Source: Plasmopara viticola
Lineage: Eukaryota; Oomycota; Peronosporomycetes; Peronosporales; Peronosporaceae
DNA: 64,000 bases
Direction of reading: 5' to 3'
Assembly (NCBI GenBank): GCA_001695595.3
Contig: MBPM02000001.1
Span: forward strand, 1,178,001 to 1,242,000
In this document: positions 32,524 to 44,091 of the stretch, piece by piece
How the letters are laid out: the number at the start of each line of letters is the position of its first letter
Numbering within the stretch: position 1 is the first letter of the stretch
Translations under genes and position numbers: made by a program
The notes under the pieces: model-generated
Databases searched by the model: none
What the model saw: only the letters and a program-made list of their open reading frames with translations
Told to the model about the DNA's origin: nothing

Positions 32524-34698
32524 TCATTAATCGAAAATGTCGCTGACTAAAAAGAAACAATGCGAGAATGACGATGAGCTGCCTTGACAAAGGTCGCGCG
32601 CGAAATGCGGTTTCAGCCGACTTTTGACAGTTTTGCATATTTTCACCCTGCTTTCATCAGCGTTGGCCAAGCTGTCAAATCAAATGTTCCATAAAATTTT
32701 CTCATATAGCATGTTATGGTATACGGAAGGCTTTTAATTACTGGCCGTCGCGAGACTTCGGCTTGAGTGACCAAGCGACGACTTGAACAACTTCGATGGC
32801 ATCAGAACAAATTATTGATTTCATTCCAAGTTAAGCTTTAACTGCCTGCTTGAAGTCGGGCTATCCTCTGCAAAATGCTGCACCCGAAAGGGAAACAAGG
32901 GGCATGAGCACTGAGGTGGGCCCACTTTACAACCAGTCCTAGGAAAGTTACGGGTTTGAGGCGGAGTCTGAGAGCGTCGACCAAACACGGGCAGCGCGAA
33001 AAACGCTAACTACCTTGCGTCGACGAATTTGTCAGATCTCCAACCAGAAAGACACGTAAGAGATGCGGCGACGCCCAACAACGACAAAAACAGAGTTCGG
33101 ACCAGCGACGGCAACCGAAACGGTGATGATAACGGAGACGGCGATATAAGCAAAAACGACGGTATAGAGCTTTCTCTCCAACCAACTCCGACTGCCATCC
33201 AACCTTTTGCGGCGCCCATGGTGGAGACTCCGCACGCAGTATCCACTCCACTATATGCGAGTACACCCCCCGGAAGTAAGCGCATTGCGAGCTTTACGAT
33301 TTACGGTAGATTGCCTTGGAAACAGTTATAGGTATCGACAAAACGCTACTGCTTTATCGTGTTTCGGACGACATAAACTCCCAAAGTCATTACATGAGCT
33401 TAGCAGTAGCTGTAGCTGCTTTTGTAGACAGTACCAGCATTGAAATGATATCTTGAGACCCTTGAATCATCGTTTCGGTCAGCACATACTTTTTTGTTTT
33501 AGCTCTCGATTATAAACCCTGTTTTTGTCTAAAGACACTTCGTTAATCCAACAAAATGCATAGCTTGCTCACGTTTTAAGGTAGGGCTTCTTTCAGCACG
33601 CCGTACTTCATTAATTTCGAATCAAATTGTGGCGGCACTAATGCCACGCTCGAAACAAAAAACATATTTACAAAAGCAATCAGCCGGGTGAGGTATGAGC
33701 TGAATAGCTCAGATTGAACTTTGCGGGTGAGAGCACAGCACTCCGGCGTATCTGCGAACACACTACGCAGAAAGTCTTTGACAGCAACATCGGTCCAATA
33801 AATTGGGCCCAGCTGTCGGTAAATGATTCAATGTGGATTTGTCAAATCTTATTTCGAGCACCTGCAGGGCTATATACATTAAAGCCAAAGGTTAGAAGGC
33901 TCGATCGAAACTCGCGCTTTATCAGCGATGTCAACACATTCAGTGCTTGTTGTGGGCGTATCTAAACCGTATCGCGGTTCGTATTGAGCAAGAACAGAAG
34001 CATTGGCACCGAATCATATGACACAGGTACAACCACCCTTCAAATTGGCCAAAATTTGAGCTTAGCATCGACTCAAGCGACTTGCATGTAAAGCAACGCA
34101 ATCAAGCGCACGAGAGTGAGAGCTGAGGAAAGCAAAGGTCTAGTAGTATTAAGGCTGAAGCACCATAGCATATTTTCCCAAGACAGCTGAAGGAGTTGGT
34201 GCTATAATTTGGCAATTTTGTACAAGGCTACCGCCAAGGTCACACGTAGAATCTTGTGAGGTGAAGAGGATGTCTTCAATCCAAAATATCCATGATGTAT
34301 AAATCTGATGAGTAGACTGCCATGACGACAGATACCTTATATTTTAGCGTCTTTGGTCAAGCGGCACATTCAACGCTACGTTGGGCTAGGAACATTTTTG
34401 TCATTTCGATGAAGTTGCACTAGCTCTGCAGTTGCTCTTTTTAATGCGTCATGATTATCCATGGGGCTCTTCATTCAAGAGCTTTACCGCCATGCCAAGG
34501 ACACCTGTCTCTGTGAATGCGCGCATACAGGCATACTGACTGCGATTAGAAATTTACTAAACGCCAATTACGAGACTGACAATACACTCGCACATGCAAT
34601 ACACGATTATGTCTGACTTCTCAATATTTGCCTCGTTTCCGACTAAAACACGTATATTTATTACCAACCACATATTGAGAAAATAACTATATAATCAA
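32524..34698. other. gene-poor 2.2-kb stretch
   Basis: No gene recognised. At about 33029-33331 (plus) an open frame with no ATG reads as low-complexity Asn/Asp/Arg-rich sequence (NRNGDDNGDGDISKNDG) and might be a gag fragment, but nothing confirms it. The final 100 bp is the presumed promoter of the gene at 34699. Confidence 0.4.
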
Positions 34699-35919
34699 AT
34701 GCGCCTCGCTGTCCACCGACTCCGACACTCAGCCAGGACTGCATCGAATCTTCGGTCCGCTACATCTTCTTCACGATCTTTTTCCAGCGGCTCGTGTGCC
34801 ATATTATCCTTTGTGCAGCAGACCCGTATTAATGGTGTGCAACCGCATCACGTGAAGGCAGACCCCACGGGCATTGTCGCTGGCATCGCCGTAGTCGGTG
34901 CATTAATTGGCATGGGAAAGATGATGTGGGGTGCATCATCGTCATCATCTAACAAAGTCGAGCCTATTACGACCCAGGATATATCGCAGGCCGAGATTGC
35001 TCTTTTCTTCACGGAACTTATGGCTGCTGTTGATGACCTTTTTGTGCGCTTATTGCATTCAAGTACTAGTGTATCAATAGTGTCCTCACTCTTCTGTGGC
35101 TTACCAATGGCAGAAACAATTACCAGAGATCAAGAGTGCCGTACGCAAGTATCTAGAGGACAACAATCACGAGCTGAGCGACGCTGAATTCCAGCAAGCA
35201 ATACTTTCGCAGCTGTATCAAATGATGGAGAGTATTGAGCATCAAGTTGTTGCAAAACGTCAGTGGAGCCGCCAGAGTCTTGAATATGCGCTAGAAAAGT
35301 TCGCACAAGACGCTGAGATTATCAAGCTCCAGGGCGACCTTAATGCCCTCATGCAAACGTACGTCAATGCTCAAAATGGAGTGTTTCAACAATTGGCCGT
35401 TTTGGCTCTGACTTTTCGTTTACAGTGTGTTTCCAACGCCTGTAGAAATTCCTGATGATCTTACTGCTGATAAGACGTTGGTAATTCTACAGGAAATGGT
35501 GGCTGGCATGGAGAAGGCAATGAGTGACATGCTTGCTCACGCTCGTGCCGAGGGTATTACCGATGTGGAAAAAGCGATGGAAGAGTTTCAGTATTTATAT
35601 TTAGAGCACGTTGAGCAGATGACACAGGCTCAAATGAAAGCCCACGGAGTTTCGCAACAGGTAAGCACGCTTACTTGCTGAAAGTATCTCGAGGATTTGT
35701 CATACGTGGCTATTTTTCATTAGATTTTTGCGGCTGCTTTGCAAAAGTACCACACTGAAAACGAGCAATTTCGGCTACAAGTGGAGCAAATCTACAAACA
35801 GCAATCTAAGGCGTAAGTCTCGAGCGTTTCCAGTTCTATGAAAGTCGCTGTAGTTTTAATATTAATTCGCATTTGTCTACAGCTTTCAAAAGATGGGCGT
35901 ACCCGTAGAGGCCCAGTAG
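34699..35919 (+). CDS. uncharacterised mitochondrial-type membrane protein
   Basis: Five exons, 34699-35043, 35114-35358, 35426-35660, 35724-35812, 35883-35919, with introns of 63-70 bp in consistent phase, give 316 residues. The first 35 residues (MRLAVHRLRHSARTASNLRS, then Ser/Arg-rich) lack acids and look like a mitochondrial presequence. A glycine-rich transmembrane segment follows (GIVAGIAVVGALIGMG, about 57-72), then a Ser run and a helical, acidic C-terminal two thirds with likely coiled coils (EYALEKFAQDAEIIKLQGDL, KYHTENEQFRLQVEQIYKQQ). The third exon starts with VFPTPVEIPDD. I recognise no family. Topology suggests an inner-membrane anchor with a soluble helical domain. The first acceptor is a choice: 35113 (70-bp intron) was preferred to one giving a 37-bp intron. 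Confidence 0.75.
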
Positions 35920-36313
35920 TGAGGTTGTAGCTGGATACATGCTGGATCCAAGATTGACAAGACACTCGATCTGTATACCATGGGGAGATAGCTATTGAAG
36001 CCTATTTTCAATCATCGTCAATAGAGATGAATTATCACTCTTAAAAAAAAGTTGATGCTACCTCAGCATCTTAACATGCAATTAACCAGATGCGTATTAT
36101 TCTCTCATGCCAAAAATTTCTGCAATAAGCAACAATAATTTTAAAAAGCAATCGTTTCTATCAAAAGCACCAAGAGTTGTCAATCTTGTTCATTTTGCTT
36201 AAAATCACTCCCGAAATGTTTCATCCGAAGAGATCATTCTCCACCACATTAATGCCAGAATATCAGCAAGCTCCACTTGGAACCAAAGCCAAAACACGAT
36301 CTCTAGGAGCAAA
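35920..36313. other. convergent intergenic region
   Basis: Space of 394 bp between the stop of the mitochondrial-type gene and the stop of RPS18. It should hold both 3' ends. No frame or RNA identified. Confidence 0.5.
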
Positions 36314-37008
36314 TTACTTGCCACCGAGAATGCCAACAGTACGGCCGCGACGGCCAGTAGTCTTGGTGTGCTGACCACGCACCTTGAGACCCCACCAGTG
36401 ACGGAGACCACGGTGAGCGTAAATTTTCTTCAAGCGCTCATAGTCCTCGCGCCACTTGCCTTGCAGGTTGTTTGCCACAACTTGCGAGTGCTTTCCAGTC
36501 TTAAAGTCTTTCTGCCTGTTCAAAAACCACACGGGGATCTTGAACTGTAGCGGGTTTTGGATAATGGCAACAACGCGCTCGATCTCATCGTTGGTCAGCT
36601 CACCAGCACGCTTTGAAACGTCTACTTCGGCTTTCTTGCAGACCATGACGGAGAAACGACGTCCCACACCTTGAATGGCGGTCAGAGCGACCCACACCTT
36701 ACGGCGACCATCAATGTTGGTATTAAGGATACGCAAAATATGCTGAAAATCCGGGCTGATGACAAGCGACTGAGTAGAAGCAACATACAATAGCACATGT
36801 AAGCATTAGCACCTTTTGCCTTTAGTGTTGCAAAGCAAAATCGCTGGAGGGTGGCGCCGATAGCATGCATCAACTCGCTTAGCCAACTCGTCATTTTTAC
36901 AGCGTTGCTTGCTACTTCGTGCTGTTTCTGGATGGAAACTGTTTGACTTGCCCTCGTGCGTATACACATCGGCTACCTCCCTCGTATTCACCGATAAAAA
37001 CTTACCAT
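36314..37008 (-). CDS. RPS18: 40S ribosomal protein S18 (uS13)
   Basis: Two exons: the ATG alone (37008-37006) and 36769-36314, separated by a 236-bp GT-AG intron, by far the longest assigned in this window. The product is 152 residues, exactly the length of eukaryotic RPS18. The sequence runs [39 protein letters not shown] (helix-hairpin-helix), [40 protein letters not shown], and ends with the rRNA-binding tail [20 protein letters not shown]. It sits in the head of the small subunit and contacts the P-site tRNA and the large subunit. A start codon isolated in the first exon, followed by a long intron, is a frequent arrangement in ribosomal protein genes and may aid expression. It is divergent from the proteasome gene. 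Confidence 0.95.
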
Positions 37009-37286
37009 AGTTACGAATGCTTTTGCTTTTAGTGGTGGGAACAAAGCTTAAACTTGCAGCTTACTTATGTTGATTATGGTCGTGTAAATGAAATGACTGG
37101 CAGTCGGGACTCGATACCGATTAGTTGAAAAAGTTTCTTAATGGCCAATCAAAATTGAGACTATTGCTATCTGCATCTGTGCAATCGATCTATATGTTTT
37201 TAGAAGATATAAAATACTACAATTTGAAATACCGACTTTTTCTGTGTGAAAATCCCCCACCCAAAGATTGCCAAGCTCTTGAGAAA

Positions 37287-38531
37287 ATGACCGACTTTCG
37301 CCGTACGCTGAATACCTTTGGGGATGCGTTCCCGACGGCTGAGCAAATACACGGAGGCTTTAACTTTGACAACTGTCGTCGTAATGAGCTGTTGCTTAGC
37401 CAAACTGGTGGCAAGCAGAAACTCAAAGCTATGAAAACAGGCACAACCATCGTCGGCGTCGTCTACAAGGCAAGCTGCAGTGATAGTGATTCAAGTCTTT
37501 TCGTGTTTTTTCACATAATTGGCTAATTATTGCAATTTTATTGCAGGATGGTGTGGTGTTAGGCGCCGATACGCGCTCGACCGGCGGGTCGATTGTCATG
37601 GACAAAAACTGTGAAAAGATCCACTACATTGCACCCAATATTTATTGCTGCGGGGCTGGAACGGCTGCTGACACGGAAAATACTACGGCATTAATCTCTT
37701 CGCAGCTAGAGCTCCACCGCTTGGCACGTTGCAACATGAAGTGGATAGGATGCTCCATTTTTTTACTGACTATAATTTGAATTTCAACTGCAGAATACGG
37801 ATACGCAATCACGCGTAGTGACCGCAATGACATTGCTGAAGAAAATGCTTTTTCAGTATCAGGGTCACGTCTCAGCCGCGCTTGTACTCGGGGGCGTCGA
37901 CGTCACGGGTCCACACCTTTACACCATCTACCCTCACGGAAGGTGGACTTGAATCATAGAATTCACGGTACTTTGCTGAAAGCACTCATGATTGATGTGT
38001 TGCTTTCAACAGCACGGATAAGCTTCCTTTCGTGACGATGGGATCAGGAAGTTTGGCTGCCATGGCAGTTTTTGAACACGGCTACAAGGACGATATGACG
38101 GTATGGATTGAAGTGGAACAAGGTGTCTATGGGGCGTACCATTTGACGAAGTTGGTCCTGATTTTGTAGGAGGACGAAGCCAAGAAATTGGTGCAGGAAG
38201 CCATCTTGGCTGGTATTTTCAACGACCTGGGATCGGGCAGCAATGTCGACGTGACAACTATCAAAAATGTTGGCGGCAAGGTAGAAGTGGTGAAGGAGAT
38301 TAATTGCATCAAACCCAACGAGGTGTCGGAGCTACGGTCGCAAATTAATCGAGACATCGTCACGCACATTCCACGCGGAGCTACACGTACATTTATGATG
38401 CTCTTGTGTGAAAGTTGACAAAACTTAGCTAATTGTGCGATGGTTGCTTGCTTTTAGTTGTTTTAAGCTCCAAGACAGAGGCTTTTCCCGAAAACATTGT
38501 CGTTGAGGAGGCCACACCAATGGAACTTTAG
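37287..38531 (+). CDS. 20S proteasome subunit beta-2 (PSMB7/PUP1 type)
   Basis: Six exons: 37287-37469, 37547-37723, 37794-37942, 38013-38100, 38170-38386, 38458-38531; 295 residues. A propeptide of 52 residues ends at Gly, and the catalytic N-terminal threonine of the mature enzyme is T53 ([12 protein letters not shown]). The conserved Asp17 and Lys33 equivalents lie in [12 protein letters not shown] and [20 protein letters not shown]. Later blocks are [58 protein letters not shown] and the C-terminal arm [20 protein letters not shown], which in PUP1 wraps around beta-3. This subunit gives trypsin-like activity. Introns 1 (37470-37546) and 2 (37724-37793) appear to start with GC, not GT; the other three are GT-AG. 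The start at ATG 37287 follows an in-frame open region judged untranslated. Confidence 0.92.
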
Positions 38532-38653
38532 ATGCAAGTTGCCCCTCTTTTGGCACATTCGAAAAGACAGGTCAAAAATGCTATTCACCAAGTAAATTGC
38601 ACCCTAGTTTTCTGGAAATGAAGTCTTTATAAATTGTTTCGACTTGATATACT

Positions 38654-39691
38654 TTAGCTCTCGTGCATTTGAGGCATAATCATATCGGCTGTTAAGCTCA
38701 ATTTCTCAACAATATCCGTAGGAATAGCAAATGTCGGGTGAATTTGTCGAATTCCTTGATACTCTGCATGACATTTCTTCTCACGGTTAAAGTACCCGAG
38801 CATACACAGTCCAGCAATGCCAAAGAAAGTGTGAAACACATCCGCCACATTTCCAGGTCGGTCGGCAATCCCCCCATCTTCAAGGTCTTGACACGCTAGA
38901 ATAAACTCAATAAGTTTTTCCTTGTTGATCCAATCAAGCTTGCCAACCATTATAAGTGACGCAATGTTCCACCAGCTGTAGCACACATCGGCTTGCTTCT
39001 CAGGTCGTCCGTTCAGGCCTCCCGAGTCACACTGCCGTTCACACAACCACCAGCCCAGCAACTCATCATCCACATATCTCTCCAAGGAAAAACCCAGTGA
39101 CAGTGCTCCGACAGCCGTAAAGATGTGACCACCGTGCGACTCGCAGCCTGGAATGTTGCCAAAGCCGCCGTCAAAATTACGGCACGTATTAATATAAGCC
39201 ATAGCACTGTCCAAGTCTACGAGCTCGAGCTTGTCCAAGATTTTTAAAGCTGAAAGTGAACAGTATGTAAATTTGGTATCGATTTCCTTCCACTCATCAC
39301 CGGCAAAAGATCCGTCGGGTTGTTGCAAAGACGCCACGTAGCTAGCGCACTCTTCACGCTTGATTCGGTCCAGCGCGCCCAGCATGGCTAGCACGAGCAA
39401 AGCGTGTAGTGTGTAGAGAAGGTGGCGGTCATGACCTACGTTGCCGGAAAAACCTCCCTCTGGGTGCTCACACTGCAGTACCCAGTCTACGATCTCGGCT
39501 GGCTCCATTTCTGCCTCACGGTTCAGCAGTGCCATTGACCCTACGCCCCAATACAGACCACTCATACGCATATGATCTGTCATACAGGATTCAAAATCCT
39601 CCTTCTTGTTCTTGAGTCCTACGAGGTACTTGACATGCAGCAAGATGTCGAACGCCGGCGGTGGCGACTTGGTCTCGTCTTTAGAGCTCAT
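38654..39691 (-). CDS. RABGGTB: Rab geranylgeranyltransferase beta subunit
   Basis: Single exon, 345 residues, ATG 39691. It has the repeated alpha-alpha barrel units of prenyltransferase beta subunits, each with a G-G-F/S core: ADWVLQ-type repeats such as [99 protein letters not shown]. The zinc ligands are D235, C237 (DVCYSWW) and H287 (DVFHTFFG), three positions before the human ones. With the alpha subunit and Rab escort protein it attaches geranylgeranyl groups to Rab C-terminal cysteines, fixing Rabs to membranes. The absence of the longer N terminus and inserts of farnesyltransferase beta supports the type II enzyme. It converges with the proteasome gene, 122 bp apart. Confidence 0.95.
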   Translation of the reverse strand: MSSKDETKSPPPAFDILLHVKYLVGLKNKKEDFESCMTDHMRMSGLYWGVGSMALLNREAEMEPAEIVDWVLQCEHPEGGFSGNVGHDRHLLYTLHALLVLAMLGALDRIKREECASYVASLQQPDGSFAGDEWKEIDTKFTYCSLSALKILDKLELVDLDSAMAYINTCRNFDGGFGNIPGCESHGGHIFTAVGALSLGFSLERYVDDELLGWWLCERQCDSGGLNGRPEKQADVCYSWWNIASLIMVGKLDWINKEKLIEFILACQDLEDGGIADRPGNVADVFHTFFGIAGLCMLGYFNREKKCHAEYQGIRQIHPTFAIPTDIVEKLSLTADMIMPQMHES

Positions 39692-40000
39692 TTGTTAGTG
39701 TGCGTTAAAAGCGCTAAATATTTTTTAGAATTATCGATATTAATTAATCGCATTAGCAAACCGTACCGCTACATTCAAGAGTCGGTGTCTAGCATTATTT
39801 CTAGCATTTAGGAGAACACGAGAATTGTAGATGCATAGGTGCTAATTTTCGGAAAAGGTTGGGGTGACGCCCTCCTTCCAAGCGCGGGGGCTAAATGCTC
39901 GCGCGCTTCGGGCAGGTGCTCTCGGGCATCTGCAGGTCTTTAACGAGTCTCACCCTCGACGCGACAGTCTCCAGCACCAGGCCAAACCCCCATCCACGCC
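39692..40000. other. upstream region of RABGGTB and possible LINE 5' sequence
   Basis: About 100 bp upstream of RABGGTB is AT-rich and probably its promoter. From about 39860 the base composition shifts to GC-rich, matching the LINE remnant that follows, so the element probably starts in this interval. Confidence 0.4.
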
Positions 40001-40531
40001 CTTAACCGCGCCAACCGCATCCGGATTGGCTTCTTTAATGTGATTTCTCTAGGTTCGAAGCGCAAGAAGCACGAAACACTCCCCGAAGATCTCCGGCGCT
40101 ACCGCGTCGATATCCTTGGCCTCCGAGAAACCAAGATCTACGATAGAGGTGAGCACCGCATTGATGACTTCCTTCTTCTAACCCTGAAAAAAAAAAACGA
40201 AGCCAAGACCGAAGTCACCGAAATCCGCCGCCACTGCAACCCGTCGGGCGCCACTCGACACGCCCGATCCCGAGAAGAAACCTGGCGCCACACTAAGAAG
40301 CTCGGAACACTCCTCGGTGATATTAAAGATATATCCCGACGCAAGTCCCTGGCCACCCTCGCGCTCCACCGCCTCTGGTCCGTCTGGCTCCGCCCCACGC
40401 TCATCTCACCCAAGACCCGCATTCGATTGTACAACACCTACGTTCTACCGATTCTGCTGTACAACTTCGCCACCTGGGCTCTTACCAAGTCAGAGCTCTA
40501 CGGCCTCGAGAGTTTCCATCGAAATTTGTAG
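40001..40531 (+). mobile_element. chimeric/internally deleted LINE: endonuclease start fused to RT C terminus
   Basis: The first part reads RANRIRIGFFNVISLGSKRK, then RYRVDILGLRETKI, which is the start of an apurinic-endonuclease-like domain ('R-I-G-T-W-N-V...I-D-I-L-G-L-Q-E-T'). At 40187-40197 there is a run of eleven A, after which the same frame continues into the region after a LINE reverse transcriptase: REETWRHTKKLGTLLGDIKD, ISRRKSLATLALHRLWSVWL, RIRLYNTYVLPILLYNFATW, ALTKSELYGLESFHRNL. Everything between (rest of endonuclease, whole RT palm) is missing. The frame stays open across the join. It cannot transpose by itself. Confidence 0.75.
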
Positions 40532-43500
40532 CTGTCCAACACATAGCATTTGACTTCTTGCCTGTTAGCATAGGAACATGATTTGACGCCACTAATTTTT
40601 TTCATCGCTCTTACTCCTACGTGGTTCAACACCTTGAGTGTCGCTCGCGTTGATAAATTTCCGCTTCACGCCGGCTTTGGTTGTCTCCTTGGCACTAAAA
40701 ATCCTGTACGCGAAGCGTGCCTAACGCTTGCTTTCGCCTGGTGGTTAGTAGATACCTCCACTCTCGAGTAATGAAGAGATAAGAAGGGCCCACGAGCTTT
40801 ACCAAGCACTAATCTTGCTCTTTGCCTATTAAGGCTGCGAAGAAGCCTTAGCATAACGATCATTCTGTCTAAGCGACTTCTTCAATTGAGTGAAAACCCT
40901 TGGAGCTGTTCGAATTTTTGGCGGACTACCAGCCGACAGAAATTCTTGTCCAGCAGAACACAAAATTTTGCAGCAATTTCGAAAGTGAAGACCCGACCTA
41001 TGATGCACTTATTGATAATTTCGTACCAGGAAGAAAAGGATAAAGCCGAAGTCGACAACTCATGGTACAATTCTTCGAATACTCCAGATGACCATTTTTA
41101 CAGAAGCAATGGGCAATAAAAATTTGCGACCCGCCAATGCCTTGAAACTCTTCAAAGGCCCAATGTGAAAGAGAGGTACCTTCCGAATGGAAAATGTCGG
41201 GTCATGTCGCCAAGCATTCTGCCCATCTGCTTCACGCATCGTGACAGCTCTTCGGAGTCTCTTCATCGCCCGGTATTACTAAAGAAACTCGATTTAGAAG
41301 AAAAATTGTTTTAATGCGACCTTACGGCAGCTTTACGCGAATGTTTCGCATCGTATCCTGCTTCAGAAGTTCGCTAACTTTGGAATAAATTCGAAAATAA
41401 ATATCGCGGCTCAATTAAAGAGTCACAACTGGAAACGGGTAATCCTTCTGAAAATTTGCTTGTAGTTGCTCACTTGGTGAATTAAAGACAGTTTGTCCGA
41501 AATTTTTCAGCTCCAACATTTAATACGACTTCATGAATTCGTCAGTCAGCCAAATTTTTTACGTTACAAAGAGGTGATATCGGTAGCATTATCATATTGT
41601 AGTAAAGCTGATTATTGAGAAAAAAGAATAAACTTTCTGCCAAAAACTCAAATATTTTGACTGGTGGCTATGATTATGCCCCAAAAAATTGCGCAATCGA
41701 AATATCACACAAAAATTACAAGAACTTGAAAGTTAAATTATTTTTCGTAACGATAGGAATTCAAGAAGATATTGAAAAGAAATGATTAGATTGTTAGTGT
41801 ACTTATGAGAACTGAAGCATTAAAAAGGAACCAAAACGTCAGTCAGGAGCTCAAAACGTTAGGTCTAAGCGCTTGTATGAGGTTGAACTCCCGTAAACAC
41901 TGTTCACTTTGGTCCCAAATTGTCACAGCCTGGAAAATATCTTGCAAAAGCCAGCTAAAGAAGTCATACGACATGATTGAAGCAGAATGACCGTGCCACT
42001 TTATAACAAAGCTCACGACGTTGATGAATGCGTCTAGTTCTCTCTACGGGCTTCACGCAAAACAATTGCTAGACGGTCAAGGGACGATAAATAGGGTCAT
42101 TTCGAGTCAGCGTTTTGACTTCTTTGTACAATCAGCCGTTCTTGCGCAGGCAAATATTTGCGCTTGAGCTCGCATTCAAAGTCGGCTCTGGCGGAAAAAG
42201 CCGCGGCGGACTTTTTATGCTCTTGGGATGGAATTGGCCTACTTCAACCATGTATGTGATGAACTATACACTACCATCACTGTACGTCGCACCACAATAT
42301 GTACAAAATATGTAGAAATATCGCTTTCTTCTAATGAGATTCAAACTCTACTGGTCAAGCTTTCGAGTGCAAGCCTACTAACGGCGGTAGCTTTGAGAAT
42401 CCTTGAATATACTTTACCAGCAACTTCAAGCGCGAGGCGACACCGTAAAAGTTTGCTGAGGTGCTACAGAATTTTTATGGCATCCGTCTTCTTGATAGTC
42501 AGATACGTCTTGTGACAATGGGTCGACATCGTCTCAGAAAAGTCGATTTTCTTGAATTTGTGACAATAATGATGCTTCATCTTGTTCGTTTATGTCACAA
42601 TCACCTTTTTAAGTGGTTTGATCTCATTATTCTTGAAATGTTGATCCCATTAGTCAAAGTGTTGTAGATCACTCTGCTTTGTTCACCAAAAATTGTACAT
42701 TTTTTAGCAAGCACAGTTGCGTTGTTTGCGAAGTCAGATAATAGGTAGTCAGTCAGATAAGGATAATCGAACTAGATTTGGAGAGCTGGAAGGGCGATCT
42801 TTCCTCAATAGAGAAGCACTTGGGCTTTTTAGAGGCTATCACAAATTTTAGGTGTCGTGGGTCACTTATAAAAAAAAGATTATGTGCATCAAGGCATTGA
42901 CCACAATTCTGAAAGCAATTATGGTAATTAATAATATGTCTGACAACGAATGTGGTACCTACTGTACAGTATGTCAAAGACAACACCCTCTTCGTCGGAC
43001 CTATTGTTATAAAGACATTCTGCTGTTGTATCAACAAGAAAGCTTGAAGTTTGAGCCTGTGTCTGCAAACTGAAGTAGCAAACCGTAAATCGAATTATCA
43101 TACCTGCAAATTTGCGTAATTTTAAAAAAAAGCGCTTTGAAAAGCATAGCTTCAGGTTTCTCATTGGCACAGTCTAAGATAGAAACTACGTGCATTGATG
43201 TACTCTGGCAGCACACGATCACTATTGCCATCAATCTCCGGCAAGTCGAGTATATGTACTTCCACCAGCTCGCTGGAAGTAGCTGCTCTGCATAGAAGCC
43301 AACACGTGAGTGGCGGGTGGTAGATATAATAGGTTCTGAGAAATACTTGGTCATCCTCCATTTTGGGGGAAACAAGAACATCGTTTATCCCTCAACCTAA
43401 ATGACTGTCGAATGGAGCATTGTCCTTGTCGTTAAAAACAAATAACTCAAGCCGAATACACCGAATTTATTCTACAAAAGAGAAGACAGTCTGCCCCCTC

Positions 43501-44066
43501 ACACTGATGCAACTATGAAGGGGTTAGCGCTTAGCTTGCCTTCGATAAACATTTGCATTACGATTTTTTATCGGCATTTGTTCGACTGCATGACAATTCT
43601 GTTCGTCATAAGATTTATAAAGCTACTGATGTCGATCGTCTTATAGACTGGCTCGCGCAAAATTGCGTTGGCAAGCGCATTGAGTTTTCCAAATCCGTGA
43701 TAGTAAAAGCACGCTAAGTTGTGGCTATATTGCGTCCGGGCACGTTCAGAAAGATAGAAAGGACGTGCCTGGGGTCATACAGCATCTCGGCGCTTTTTCA
43801 AAAAATAGAGTTATTATTGGCTTTGTTAAGGCTCTGTTGCGTCTGTGCATGTCTAGACAGATTGAGAGGACGTACTTTATGCCGTACATTGTCTGGGCGC
43901 TTCAATAGAGTGGTTGTACGCACAGTTGTGTTTACATTGAGTCTGTGCACGCCTAAACTCAGTGTTTGCAAAGAATGCCAAATGCTTGGCTATTTGATGA
44001 AACAATTACAGCGCATCAATCGCCTTTCGCAATGACGCGTGATAAGAATAATCTCAAAAGGCTTTA
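40532..44066. other. gene-poor 3.5-kb stretch
   Basis: Only short frames. One plus-strand reading at about 43544-43716 (FDKHLHYDFLSAFVRLHDNS then VDRLIDWLAQNCVGKRIEF, ending at a stop) looks protein-like but I do not recognise it; it could be a transposon fragment. No RNA genes seen. Confidence 0.35.
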
Positions 44067-44091
44067 AATCCCGAGAGATACGCTCGGGATT
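44067..44091. repeat. perfect 9-bp inverted repeat (hairpin)
   Basis: AATCCCGAG at 44067-44075 and its reverse complement CTCGGGATT at 44083-44091 flank a 7-base loop. No gene lies close by, so a role cannot be assigned. Confidence 0.8.

Noticed and set aside
33029..33331. Asn/Asp-rich 100-codon plus-strand frame
   Set aside because: No ATG, low complexity, no motif; not enough to call a gene or gag.
35044..35080. 37-bp first intron in the mitochondrial-type gene
   Set aside because: In frame, but the 70-bp alternative ending at 35113 has typical length and a normal acceptor.
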